Part shown: piece after piece, positions 1 through 6,518 of the stretch
How positions within the stretch are numbered: the stretch's first letter is position 1
Layout: every line of letters begins with the position of its first letter
Assembly (NCBI GenBank): GCA_024643595.1
Contig: JAHEMS010000077.1
Span: forward strand, 1-10,932
Origin: Bacteroidota bacterium
Lineage (GTDB): Bacteria; Bacteroidota; Bacteroidia; Cytophagales; Cyclobacteriaceae
DNA: 10,932 nucleotides
Direction: 5' to 3'
The notes under the pieces: generated by a model
What the model saw: only the letters and a program-made list of their open reading frames with translations
The model's database searches: none
What the model was told of the DNA's origin: nothing
Translations under genes and position numbers: made by a program

Positions 1-724
1 CATCAATTGCCGCTACAGTTCTGCTCAGCCCAGCTGTAATAAATAAGACCCCATTCACCATCAGTGGTGTGGCTTTAAAATAAAACTCCGGGCTAGATCC
101 AAAATTATCTGTCTTCCATCTCCAGGTAATTTTCAGATTCTTTACGTTTTCTACGTTGACTTGATCAAGTGAAGAATAGTTCGTGCTCGCATAATCACCC
201 CTGTGCTGTCTCCATTCTGATTCAATTGTTCGTGTATTGATAGTACCCACCTTTGGTATAAACTGTGAGCTTTCCCTTGACGAGGCAGGAGGTAAGCCCA
301 TCAAGATATTTTGCAACTCCTCCTTCTTCGAAGATAATGCGACATCTCCTGAAGGAAATCCATTGGCATTTAGAATAAAAGCCAATAGAGAAGAATACGA
401 TGGATCATCCAGTGAATGAGGATTGGATTTTGGCATAGTAGCTTTTGTCAACTCAAACAATTCAGCTAATGATTTCTCTTGCCATTTGCTAACAAATCGT
501 TTCCCGATAAGAGCGGTTCCCCCTTCTGTTCCCAATAAATCAGCTCCATGACAAGAAGCGCAATTTTTTGTGTATTGTTCAAACCCTAGTCCCACTTGCT
601 TATCCGTAAAGGCGCCCTTATTCGCTGCAACTTGAAAACTCTGCTCTGCAGTCTGATCCGGGTTTGAACATGCAATAAAAAACAATGTGATTACTGGAAG
701 AATTAAAATTGTTGATGTATTCAT
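1..724 (-). CDS. PQQ-dependent dehydrogenase with N-terminal cytochrome c domain, lipoprotein (3' end outside window)
   Basis: This is the first 241 codons of a minus-strand gene that is open from its ATG at 724-722 to the window edge. Residues 1-19 form a lipoprotein signal (hydrophobic stretch ending FFIAC, Cys19 as the lipidated residue), so the protein should be membrane-anchored and face the periplasm. A cytochrome c domain follows: CASCH heme motif at residues 55-59 and a likely axial Met97 in TMPKSNP. From about residue 168 the sequence EWRQHRGD, then NYSSLDQVN and LKITWRWK, is the typical opening of a PQQ beta-propeller dehydrogenase (glucose or alcohol dehydrogenase type). In this family PQQ oxidises a sugar or alcohol and passes electrons to heme c. 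The substrate cannot be told because the propeller and its PQQ and calcium ligands lie outside the window. It is divergent from the acetyltransferase gene, with 139 bp between the two starts. No exact TAnnTTTG element was found on its own strand. Family assignment is firm; substrate is unknown. Confidence 0.85.
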   Translation of the reverse strand, partial: MNTSTILILPVITLFFIACSNPDQTAEQSFQVAANKGAFTDKQVGLGFEQYTKNCASCHGADLLGTEGGTALIGKRFVSKWQEKSLAELFELTKATMPKSNPHSLDDPSYSSLLAFILNANGFPSGDVALSSKKEELQNILMGLPPASSRESSQFIPKVGTINTRTIESEWRQHRGDYASTNYSSLDQVNVENVKNLKITWRWKTDNFGSSPEFYFKATPLMVNGVLFITAGLSRTVAAID

Positions 725-813
725 TTATTCAATGGAGTGTTTATCAATGACAGCCATAAAGTATACAGCTGTTAGAAAAGTATAAATAATTCACGTCATA
801 TGCTATTGGTGTG

Positions 814-826
814 ACAGACCGTCTGT
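814..826. promoter_or_regulatory. Inverted repeat ACAGAC-C-GTCTGT in divergent intergenic region, possible operator
   Basis: Two perfect 6-bp arms (814-819 and 821-826) flank one base. The sequence resembles AGAC/GTCT-type operators of TetR-family regulators, though that is inference. It lies 16 bp upstream of the TATATTTG element at 843-850, about where the -33 region of the plus-strand promoter should be. No clear TTG -33 box occurs at the normal spacing, so the site could be for an activator or a repressor. It could also serve the divergent minus-strand dehydrogenase. Confidence 0.4.
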
Positions 827-842
827 TCATATTTTACTTTTT

Positions 843-850
843 TATATTTG
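843..850 (+). promoter_or_regulatory. Candidate -7 promoter element TATATTTG for the acetyltransferase gene
   Basis: TATATTTG is an exact match to the Bacteroidota -7 consensus TAnnTTTG. It lies 13 bp before the first possible ATG at 864, so the leader would be very short. There is no TTG at 17-23 bp upstream, so only the -7 half of the promoter is well supported. The element is bracketed by the inverted repeats at 814-826 and 851-862. Confidence 0.45.
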
Positions 851-862
851 TTGAATATTCAA
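851..862. promoter_or_regulatory. Perfect 12-bp palindrome TTGAATATTCAA at expected transcription start
   Basis: The 12 bases are identical to their reverse complement. They start directly after the -7 element and end one base before the ATG at 864, thus covering the expected start of transcription. AT-rich palindromes arise easily by chance, but the position fits an operator that would block open-complex formation. The binding protein is not identifiable. Confidence 0.35.
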
Positions 863-863
863 T

Positions 864-1337
864 ATGGTATTAATTATGATCAACCAAATCGATGAAATAG
901 TTGAATCGGAATATACAGAAGTGGTGGAGGTATGGGAAGCTTCTGTTAGGGCAACCCATGATTTCCTGAGGGAAGCGGATATCATTTATTTTAAACCGCT
1001 CATCCTTCATGAATATTTGAAAGCTGTCGAGTTGCGTGGCGTTAGGAATGAACAAAAAAAGATAATTGGGTTTATAGGAGTTGCTGATCAGAAAATTGAA
1101 ATGCTCTTTATTCATCCAAATGAAAGAAGTCAGGGTATAGGCAGATTACTGGTTGATCATGCACTTCATAAAATGCAGGTAACCAAAGTAGATGTCAACG
1201 AACAGAATAAACAGGCTGTTGGGTTTTATGAGCGCGTAGGATTTAAAATAATATCACGGTCTGAATTGGATGGACTTGGTATGCCCTATCCAATTTTGCA
1301 TATGGAATTAAGCAGCAGTTCACAATTCATTATTTAA
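864..1337 (+). CDS. yjaB: GNAT family N-acetyltransferase, YjaB-like
   Basis: This encodes a 157-aa cytosolic acetyltransferase that should use acetyl-CoA. The acetyl-CoA pyrophosphate loop is visible as RSQGIGR (residues 88-94), after the beta4 strand MLFIHP. WEASVRATHDFL (24-35), VNEQNKQAVGFYERVGF (111-127) and the C-terminal segment with GMPYPILHMEL resemble, from memory, E. coli YjaB, a GNAT protein whose natural acceptor is not well established. Two starts are possible: ATG at 864 (MVLIMINQ) or ATG at 876 (MINQIDEI). The second gives a more usual GNAT N-terminus and a leader of about 20 nt; the first lies right beside the palindrome at 851-862. The GMC dehydrogenase gene follows after 67 bp with no convincing terminator between, so the two may be co-transcribed. 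The family is secure; the acceptor is unknown. Confidence 0.87.
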   Translation: MVLIMINQIDEIVESEYTEVVEVWEASVRATHDFLREADIIYFKPLILHEYLKAVELRGVRNEQKKIIGFIGVADQKIEMLFIHPNERSQGIGRLLVDHALHKMQVTKVDVNEQNKQAVGFYERVGFKIISRSELDGLGMPYPILHMELSSSSQFII

Positions 1338-1404
1338 TAATCAATAAAATAATTCGCTTCTTTTTCTCATTTTAATGGTAAATTAAATTTTTTCCTATTA
1401 CTCC

Positions 1405-3102
1405 ATGAGCAATCTCAATCTAAAAGCCAAATCAGAAAATACATATGATGCTATTGTAATAGGATCAGGTATCAGTGGAGGTTGGGCGGCTAAAGAACTT
1501 TGCGAAAAGGGATTAAAAACATTAGTTCTCGAGCGGGGCCCAATGGTAGAACATATTAAGGACTACCCAACTGCTAGCTACGCCCCTTGGGATTTTGCTC
1601 ATCGCAATAGGATTACTGAACGGATGCGCGAAGAGCAATACATTCAGGTGCGAGGTTTTTGTAACGAAGCGAACAGTCATTTTTTTGTAAATGATAAAGA
1701 TCATCCCTACAATCAGGTAAAGCCATACGATTGGATTCGAGGCTATCAGGTGGGCGGTCGGAGCCTAACGTGGGGCCGCCAGTGTTATCGTTGGAGTGAT
1801 CTGGATTTTGAAGCCAACGTGAAAGATGGACATGGCGTGGATTGGCCGATTAGATATAAGGATATAGCACCTTGGTACAGCTATGTAGAAAAGTTTGTAG
1901 GAGTAAGTGGTTCTGTTGAAGGGTTGCCTCAATTACCTGATGGAGAATTTCTACCACCCATGGAAATGAATTGTTTAGAGCAACATCTCTCGATAAGCAT
2001 CAGTGCGGCATTCCCTGAACGAAAAATGATAATCGGAAGAGTGGCCAACCTGACCAGGGGTTTGACCGATCGTGGTCCATGTCAGTTTAGAAATGCGTGC
2101 GATCGAGGTTGTCCTTTTGCAGGATACTTTAGCAGCAATAGTGCGACATTGCCCGCTGCCAGGGCAACTGGAAATTTAACGTTGAGACCCAACTCAGTAG
2201 TTTCAGAAGTGATCTATGACAAAGACAGTAGGAAAGCTACCGGGGTTCGCATCATCGATGCGCAGACAAAGAGTGTAGAGGAGTATCACGCAAAAATTAT
2301 ATTTCTGAATGCTTCAACACTAGGCTCTACTTTTATTTTGCTGCATTCCATTTCAGACGCATTTCCTGAAGGAATGGGAAACAGCAGCGGACAGTTAGGG
2401 CATAACCTGATGGATCACCATTATCATGTAGGTGCAGTAGGCACGCATGATGGTTTTAGAGAAAACTATTTTTCGGGCCGAAGAGCGAATGGTATTTATG
2501 TACCGCGTTTTCGAAATATTGATGCAAAAACAAAACGCGATGACTATGTGCGAGGGTTCGGTTACCAAGGAGGAGCATCTCGTGGACGGGCTAATGCTTC
2601 TGATAAAATCGGAGTAGACTTAAAAATGGAAGCTGCCAGTTTGGGTGATTGGAGCATGTGGTTAGGGGCATGGGGTGAACAACTTCCTGAGTATGATAAC
2701 AAAGTGTCATTGAATTTAGAAAGAAAAGATAAATGGGGTTTGCCATTACTTGACATTGATTGCGAATGGAAAGAGAATGAGTTGGCGATGCGCAAAGACA
2801 TGATGAACAGTGCAGCAGAAATGTTGGAGAGTGCCGGTTTAAAAAATATTAATACGTTCGATGACAGTAAAGCCTATCCTGGTTTATGCATCCATGAAAT
2901 GGGGACAGCACGTATGGGAAGTGATCCTAAAAATTCCGTTTTGAACAAGTGGAATCAATTACATGAAGTAAAAAATGTCTTTGTCACCGATGGTGCCTGT
3001 ATGACTTCATCGGCTAATCAGAATCCATCCATTACCTATATGGCGCTCACCGCACGCGCAGCAGATTATGCTGTTGAGGAGTTAAAGAAGGGAAATTTAT
3101 AG
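1405..3102 (+). CDS. GMC-family FAD-dependent dehydrogenase with three-Cys (Fe-S type) motif
   Basis: This 565-aa flavoprotein is of the glucose-methanol-choline family, in the branch of gluconate, glucose and glucoside-3-dehydrogenase large subunits. The dinucleotide-binding motif IVIGSGISGG begins near residue 17 and ends in the acidic-tipped strand VLERG. A flavin-contacting segment reads VGGRSLTWG. The likely catalytic pair is His497 (CIHEMGTARMG) and Asn540 (NQNPSIT), matching the His/Asn pair of this superfamily. Cys226, Cys232 and Cys236 have the 6+4 spacing of the three cysteines that, as I recall, hold the [3Fe-4S] cluster in Burkholderia FAD-glucose dehydrogenase. Electrons could therefore pass through the cluster to a cytochrome c. 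No signal or Tat motif is present; relatives are exported with a Tat-bearing small subunit, yet none is encoded beside this gene. The substrate is probably a sugar or glycoside hydroxyl, by family only. The stop codon lies in the loop of the downstream terminator. Confidence 0.88.
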   Translation: MSNLNLKAKSENTYDAIVIGSGISGGWAAKELCEKGLKTLVLERGPMVEHIKDYPTASYAPWDFAHRNRITERMREEQYIQVRGFCNEANSHFFVNDKDHPYNQVKPYDWIRGYQVGGRSLTWGRQCYRWSDLDFEANVKDGHGVDWPIRYKDIAPWYSYVEKFVGVSGSVEGLPQLPDGEFLPPMEMNCLEQHLSISISAAFPERKMIIGRVANLTRGLTDRGPCQFRNACDRGCPFAGYFSSNSATLPAARATGNLTLRPNSVVSEVIYDKDSRKATGVRIIDAQTKSVEEYHAKIIFLNASTLGSTFILLHSISDAFPEGMGNSSGQLGHNLMDHHYHVGAVGTHDGFRENYFSGRRANGIYVPRFRNIDAKTKRDDYVRGFGYQGGASRGRANASDKIGVDLKMEAASLGDWSMWLGAWGEQLPEYDNKVSLNLERKDKWGLPLLDIDCEWKENELAMRKDMMNSAAEMLESAGLKNINTFDDSKAYPGLCIHEMGTARMGSDPKNSVLNKWNQLHEVKNVFVTDGACMTSSANQNPSITYMALTARAADYAVEELKKGNL

Positions 3103-3116
3103 GCATTTCCCTTTTT
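3088..3116 (+). terminator. Rho-independent terminator of the GMC gene
   Basis: A perfect 9-bp stem, AAGGGAAAT (3088-3096) with ATTTCCCTT (3105-3113), has an 8-nt loop and runs into a T-rich tract broken by one A. The stop codon TAG at 3100-3102 sits in the loop, so the last codons of the gene form the left arm. Confidence 0.8.
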
Positions 3117-3215
3117 ATTTTTATCAGAAATAATATTATGTTGATCTTGGTGCCTTGGTATTTCAATGGCTAAACTGCTAACGGTCAGGTATTAACCGCT
3201 CTAATCAACTTATAC

Positions 3216-3265
3216 GAACTTTTTTCACCTTTGTTAAAATAATCTAACGTAGTACTCCGTCTATG
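3216..3265 (+). promoter_or_regulatory. Possible promoter region of the ECF sigma gene
   Basis: The 173 bp between the terminator and the sigma gene contain no gene. Within it, GAACTTTTTTC (from 3216) and CGTCTAT (3259-3265) look like the AAC-type -35 and CGTC-type -10 words used by ECF sigma factors. Their separation is too long for one promoter, so at most one is real. No TAnnTTTG element was found. ECF genes are often autoregulated; here that is only a suggestion. Confidence 0.2.
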
Positions 3266-3289
3266 CATTCATAACGTGCAGATGGTAAT

Positions 3290-3859
3290 ATGGACCTGGT
3301 AATGCAAGAATTAAAGCAAAATACCTTCGTGAAGGAAAAGGATAAGTTGTTAGGATTTATCCGAAGTAGGGTATCTACCATAGAGGAGGCCGAAGATATT
3401 CTTCAGGATGTATTTTACCAGTTTATTGAAGGGTTCAACACCATTCAATCGCTTGATCGGGTCACTTCGTGGTTATACAGTGTTGCAAGAAATAAAATAA
3501 TAGATCGCTATCGTAGAGATGCTTCGCGTCCGAAGCGCACTGACTTTGAGTTGTTGGCGAGTAAGGATGAGGATGCACCACTTACTCTTCAGGAAATTTT
3601 ACCGGATTTGGATAACAGTCCGGAGGCCATGTTACTGCGTGAAGCCATTTGGGAACACATAACAGAAGCGTTAGCCAATTTACCTGAAGATCAGCGAGCG
3701 ATTTTTATTTTGAACGAGATTGAAGAAAAGGGATTCAGAGAGATTTCTGAAGAAACTGGAATTTCCATTAATACCTTATTGTCCCGTAAAAGGTATGCGA
3801 TACTGGCATTACGAAAGAGTTTACAAAAATTTTATGAAGAGGTGATCGATAGAGATTAG
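3290..3859 (+). CDS. ECF-type RNA polymerase sigma-70 family factor
   Basis: This is a 189-aa group 4 sigma factor with regions 2 and 4 only. Region 2 spans about residues 20-76, with the core-binding helix EEAEDILQDVF (32-42) and the -10-recognising part SWLYSVARNKIIDRYRR (60-76). Region 4 spans about 127-178: ALANLPEDQR followed by the helix-turn-helix GFREISEETGISINTLLSRK, which reads the -35 box. The linker between them is about 50 residues and acidic, with no extra C-terminal domain. ATG at 3302 (MQELKQN) is an alternative start. The next gene, 54 bp downstream on the same strand, encodes a small membrane protein and is the only candidate partner or anti-sigma nearby. Its regulon is not shown by the sequence; the efflux operon beyond has its own different-looking promoter. 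Family is certain; stimulus unknown. Confidence 0.92.
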   Translation: MDLVMQELKQNTFVKEKDKLLGFIRSRVSTIEEAEDILQDVFYQFIEGFNTIQSLDRVTSWLYSVARNKIIDRYRRDASRPKRTDFELLASKDEDAPLTLQEILPDLDNSPEAMLLREAIWEHITEALANLPEDQRAIFILNEIEEKGFREISEETGISINTLLSRKRYAILALRKSLQKFYEEVIDRD

Positions 3860-3913
3860 TTCGCTTGGGTTATATGAAATGACAATTATTAGGTAAAACA
3901 AAATGTATAGGTT

Positions 3914-4282
3914 ATGAAAAAAGGAATGTGGGTTGGCAAGATTGCATTGGGTGTGTTAGTGTTTATAGGATTTGTCTATTTGTTGATTGCTGGTACTCAA
4001 TATTTATGGAATTGGCTGGTTCCAATTCTGTTTGCCGGCCCTGTAATTTCGTTCTGGCAAACAGCAGGAATATTATTGTTGTCAAAAATTTTATTATGGC
4101 CGATTAGTAAAGGGCACTGTAATAATTCACACAGTGGTGGCCCATGGAAGCATTACTGGAAGGAAAAATGGTCGGGTATGTCTCCGGAGGAGCGCGACAG
4201 GATGAAACAGAAAATGAAGGAAAAGTGGTGTTATAAAGAGACACCCGCTTCTGAAACCCAATCGGGTACCGCAAACGGTTGA
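3914..4282 (+). CDS. Small two-TM membrane protein downstream of ECF sigma factor, unknown function
   Basis: This 122-aa protein matches no family that I can name with confidence. It has two hydrophobic segments, roughly residues 10-27 and 38-64 (the second broken near Pro43), separated by a Trp-rich turn. A short His/Cys patch follows (GHCNNSH, 67-73), then a strongly charged amphipathic tail rich in Lys, Glu and Trp that includes MSPEERDRMKQKMKEKW (89-105). The SPEER-type helix is loosely like helices of periplasmic metal-sensing proteins of the CpxP/CnrX kind, but the likeness is weak. Coding quality is good: a start 5 nt after an AGG, bacterial amino-acid composition and a terminator right after the stop. 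Being next to an ECF sigma gene suggests a membrane tether or anti-sigma; that is inference. No zinc-binding anti-sigma motif (HxxxCxxC) is present. Confidence 0.75.
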   Translation: MKKGMWVGKIALGVLVFIGFVYLLIAGTQYLWNWLVPILFAGPVISFWQTAGILLLSKILLWPISKGHCNNSHSGGPWKHYWKEKWSGMSPEERDRMKQKMKEKWCYKETPASETQSGTANG

Positions 4283-4316
4283 AAGTGATATTCGTAGAAA
4301 ATATTTCAACTTTTTT
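4278..4316 (+). terminator. Probable terminator after the small membrane protein
   Basis: GTTGAAA (4278-4284) pairs with TTTCAAC (4304-4310), followed by six T. The loop is long (19 nt) but can form further A-T pairs (ATATT with AATAT) if a bulge is allowed. The stop codon TGA at 4280-4282 is inside the left arm. It separates the sigma pair from the efflux operon. Confidence 0.6.
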
Positions 4317-4359
4317 ATAAAATCAGCGAACAATCAGCAAAAAGAGGCGTTGAAGGAAA

Positions 4360-4395
4360 CTGTGGAAACTTTGGATATGATAGAAGTTTCCATAG
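4360..4395. promoter_or_regulatory. Inverted repeat overlapping the tetR promoter, candidate repressor operator
   Basis: CTGTGGAAACTT (4360-4371) and AAGTTTCCATAG (4384-4395) are complementary at 11 of 12 positions, with a 12-bp spacer. The half-site core GGAAACT also occurs once more at 4355-4361 in direct orientation. The left arm covers the -33 box and the right arm runs into the -7 box, so a bound dimer would exclude RNA polymerase. The TetR-type product of the following gene is the obvious candidate ligand, which would give autorepression of the whole efflux operon. Confidence 0.6.
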
Positions 4396-4400
4396 TTTTG
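4370..4400 (+). promoter_or_regulatory. Bacteroidota-type promoter of the tetR-efflux operon
   Basis: TTTG (4370-4373) is followed after exactly 19 bp by TAGTTTTG (4393-4400), a match to the TTTG / TAnnTTTG promoter pattern of Bacteroidota vegetative sigma. Transcription should start only a few bases after 4400. The ATG of tetR is at 4409, so the leader would be about 2-6 nt. No Shine-Dalgarno sequence could fit in it. Confidence 0.65.
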
Positions 4401-4408
4401 CGCACCTT

Positions 4409-5032
4409 ATGGAAGAATCCAATATCAGCGAAAAGATTTTAGAAGGCACTGAATTGCTTTTCACCAAGTATGGTGTGAGAAGCGTTTCTATGGATGACAT
4501 TGCCAGACATCTTTCTGTTTCGAAGAAAACACTGTATCAACATTTTGCCGACAAAGATGAACTTGTCTATCGGATGTCTGAACGTTACCTCGCCCGTACC
4601 TCCAGGCAATACGATGAAATTCAGAATACTTCAGCTAATTCAGTGGAAGAATTAAGCCGGATTTCTGTTTGCATGAAGAAAGATTTTGAAAGTCTCAATC
4701 CATCCATGCTTTTCGATCTTCAGAAGTTTCATCCCAAAGCGTGGAACTTATATAATCAACATAAATCTGAAGTGATCAGCCAATCCGTGGTAAGAAATAT
4801 TAATCAGGGTATGAAGGACGGATTTTTCAGAGCGAATCTTAACCCAGACATCATTGCTACGGCACGTGTTCTCATGATCGAGAATGCATTTAATGACCAG
4901 CTGTTCCCGCGTGACCAGTTCAATTTTGTGGAAGTGCAAACTCAAATCTTTGAATTGTTTGTGTATGGCATGTGCACAGAAAAAGGAAGAAAACTCTATC
5001 AGAAATACAAAGAAATAACAACCCCCAATTAA
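4409..5032 (+). CDS. TetR/AcrR family transcriptional regulator of efflux operon
   Basis: This is a 207-aa DNA-binding repressor of usual family length. The N-terminal helices ISEKILEGTELLFTKYG (6-22) and the helix-turn-helix at 27-46, with VSKKTLYQHFADKDEL, are classical TetR. The C-terminal domain (about 55-200) should bind a ligand and dimerise; its sequence is too variable to predict the inducer. The start is set by the promoter: the first ATG at 4409 gives a complete TetR N-terminus, and the -7 box ends 8 bp before it. The channel gene begins only 12 bp after its stop, so regulator, channel, adaptor and pump are probably one transcript. By analogy with AcrR-type systems it should be released from the operator by a pump substrate, raising expression of the pump. 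The role is inferred from position. Confidence 0.92.
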   Translation: MEESNISEKILEGTELLFTKYGVRSVSMDDIARHLSVSKKTLYQHFADKDELVYRMSERYLARTSRQYDEIQNTSANSVEELSRISVCMKKDFESLNPSMLFDLQKFHPKAWNLYNQHKSEVISQSVVRNINQGMKDGFFRANLNPDIIATARVLMIENAFNDQLFPRDQFNFVEVQTQIFELFVYGMCTEKGRKLYQKYKEITTPN

Positions 5033-5044
5033 ACTAAATTACCA

Positions 5045-6484
5045 ATGAAACAATATTACAGTTTATCGTTGTTGATGTTGGTTCTGCTTTTGTCAGGGCA
5101 AGCACGGGCCCAGCAGCAGTCCTTTACATTAGATCAATGCATAGATTATGCACTTAAAAATTCAGTTAGCGTTCAAAACGCTGTTTTGGATCAACAGATT
5201 GCCGATGCCAAAGTGAAAGAAACCATAGGAATTGGTCTTCCTCAAATATCGGGGAGTGCTTCCATTGTTCATAATCCTAAACTTCAGCGATTCTTTACCA
5301 CCTATACTGGGCCAGATGGTTTTCTCGGTGATTTATCTAGCGTGCCGGGTATTCAGGATGGTGATGTTATTGCGGCCCGAAATTTTTTCCAGTTACAATC
5401 GAGTGGAGGTGCAAGTATGTCGGTCAATCAATTGATTTTTAATGGATCCTATTTAGTGGGCTTACAGGCTTCATCGGTGTATAAGGAGTTAGCCGTTAAA
5501 ACAGGTAATCAAACTAAGGAACAGATTATTCAGCAGGTGATGAAAGCCTATTACGGTGTTCTTATTAATAAGGAGCGTATCGAGCTATTTGCCAATAATA
5601 TTGCGCGAGTTGATTCCTTACTTGGAAACACAAAAGCATTGAACCAAAATGGCTTTGCAGAAGCAATTGATGTTGACCGCATCCAGGTGACTCTTAATAA
5701 TCTTCTTGCAGAGCGGAACAAATTTTTAAATCTGAATGAATTGGGGATTGAATTATTGAAATTTCAAATGAATTACCCAATGGATCAGCCACTGCAAGTG
5801 GTGGGTAACATAAGCGAAGTTCAAGTGGATACCAATCTTGAACACTACAAGGAAGGATGGGATTATAAACTTCGACCGGATTATCAGGTACTCGATGCGA
5901 ACAGAAGATTACAGGCTTTAAATGTTAAAAATCAAAAGGCTGCTTATATGCCATCGCTTAACGCTTTTGCTACACTTGGAGCTTCTACTCAATCTCCCAA
6001 AGTAGGAGGTTTATTCACAACGAATTCAAAGATAGAAGATACTGGTACACTGGGCCCTGATAAATGGTATAGCTACTCGCAGTTAGGAGTAAGCTTAACT
6101 GTTCCAATATTTTCAGGGATGCAACGGCATTATCGACTTCAGCAGGAAAAGATTGCCCTTCAAAAAGTAGATAACGGGTTCAAGAGTCTGAAAAATGGTA
6201 TTGATCTGGAGATTAAACAGGCATCCTTAATTTTTGAAAATGCTATCCAAACGTTACAAACCCAGCGCTCCAACATGGATCTGGCCATCCGAGTGGCTCA
6301 AGTAACTAAAATAAAGTATGAACAAGGTGTGGGTTCCAACATTGAAGTCATAGATGCAGAGAATAGTTTGCGACAGGCACAGACAAATTTCTACAGCGCG
6401 ATGTTTGATGCTATGGTGGCTAAAATTGATCTCGACAAAGCCTACGGCAAACTATTACCTATGATCACAGATAACACTAATTAA
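5045..6484 (+). CDS. TolC-like outer membrane efflux channel protein
   Basis: This 479-aa outer-membrane factor should form the trimeric channel and periplasmic tunnel of a tripartite efflux pump. Residues 1-22 are a Sec signal peptide with probable cleavage at ARA|QQQ. The mature N-terminus SFTLDQCIDYALKNS is the typical opening of an outer-membrane efflux protein repeat. The second repeat includes VSLTVPIFSGMQRHYRL and, at about 420-470, the helical segment KIKYEQGVGSNIEVIDAEN and LRQAQTNFYSA. No lipobox follows the signal, unlike OprM/NodT-type channels. It lies 12 bp after the repressor gene and 34 bp before the adaptor gene, on the same strand, and belongs to their operon. Placing the channel gene first is common in Bacteroidota. 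Confidence 0.93.
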   Translation: MKQYYSLSLLMLVLLLSGQARAQQQSFTLDQCIDYALKNSVSVQNAVLDQQIADAKVKETIGIGLPQISGSASIVHNPKLQRFFTTYTGPDGFLGDLSSVPGIQDGDVIAARNFFQLQSSGGASMSVNQLIFNGSYLVGLQASSVYKELAVKTGNQTKEQIIQQVMKAYYGVLINKERIELFANNIARVDSLLGNTKALNQNGFAEAIDVDRIQVTLNNLLAERNKFLNLNELGIELLKFQMNYPMDQPLQVVGNISEVQVDTNLEHYKEGWDYKLRPDYQVLDANRRLQALNVKNQKAAYMPSLNAFATLGASTQSPKVGGLFTTNSKIEDTGTLGPDKWYSYSQLGVSLTVPIFSGMQRHYRLQQEKIALQKVDNGFKSLKNGIDLEIKQASLIFENAIQTLQTQRSNMDLAIRVAQVTKIKYEQGVGSNIEVIDAENSLRQAQTNFYSAMFDAMVAKIDLDKAYGKLLPMITDNTN

Positions 6485-6518
6485 ATTCTTACTTAGAAAC
6501 CTCATTTAAAAACATACT

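Noticed and set aside
237..419. Plus-strand 60-codon open frame
   Set aside because: It lies wholly inside the minus-strand PQQ dehydrogenase gene, which has clear heme and propeller motifs; the plus-strand frame has no recognisable feature.
870..1115. Minus-strand 81-codon open frame
   Set aside because: It is antisense to the N-terminal half of the YjaB-like gene, whose family motifs are unmistakable.
1310..1370. AT-rich inverted repeats after the acetyltransferase gene as a terminator
   Set aside because: ATTATT-T-AATAAT has no GC pairs and no directly attached T tract, so a stable terminator is unlikely.
3138..3173. Eleven-residue frame (MLILVPWYFNG) upstream of the sigma gene as a possible leader peptide
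   Set aside because: It is short, has no ribosome site or attenuator hairpin after it, and is 117 bp from the sigma gene.
3903..3917. Five-codon frame ATG TAT AGG TTA TGA overlapping the start of the small membrane protein gene
   Set aside because: An ATGA overlap can mean translational coupling, but a four-residue peptide without a ribosome site is expected by chance.
5232..5435. Plus-strand 67-codon open frame in another phase of the channel gene
   Set aside because: It is nested in the TolC-like coding sequence with no promoter or family motif of its own.
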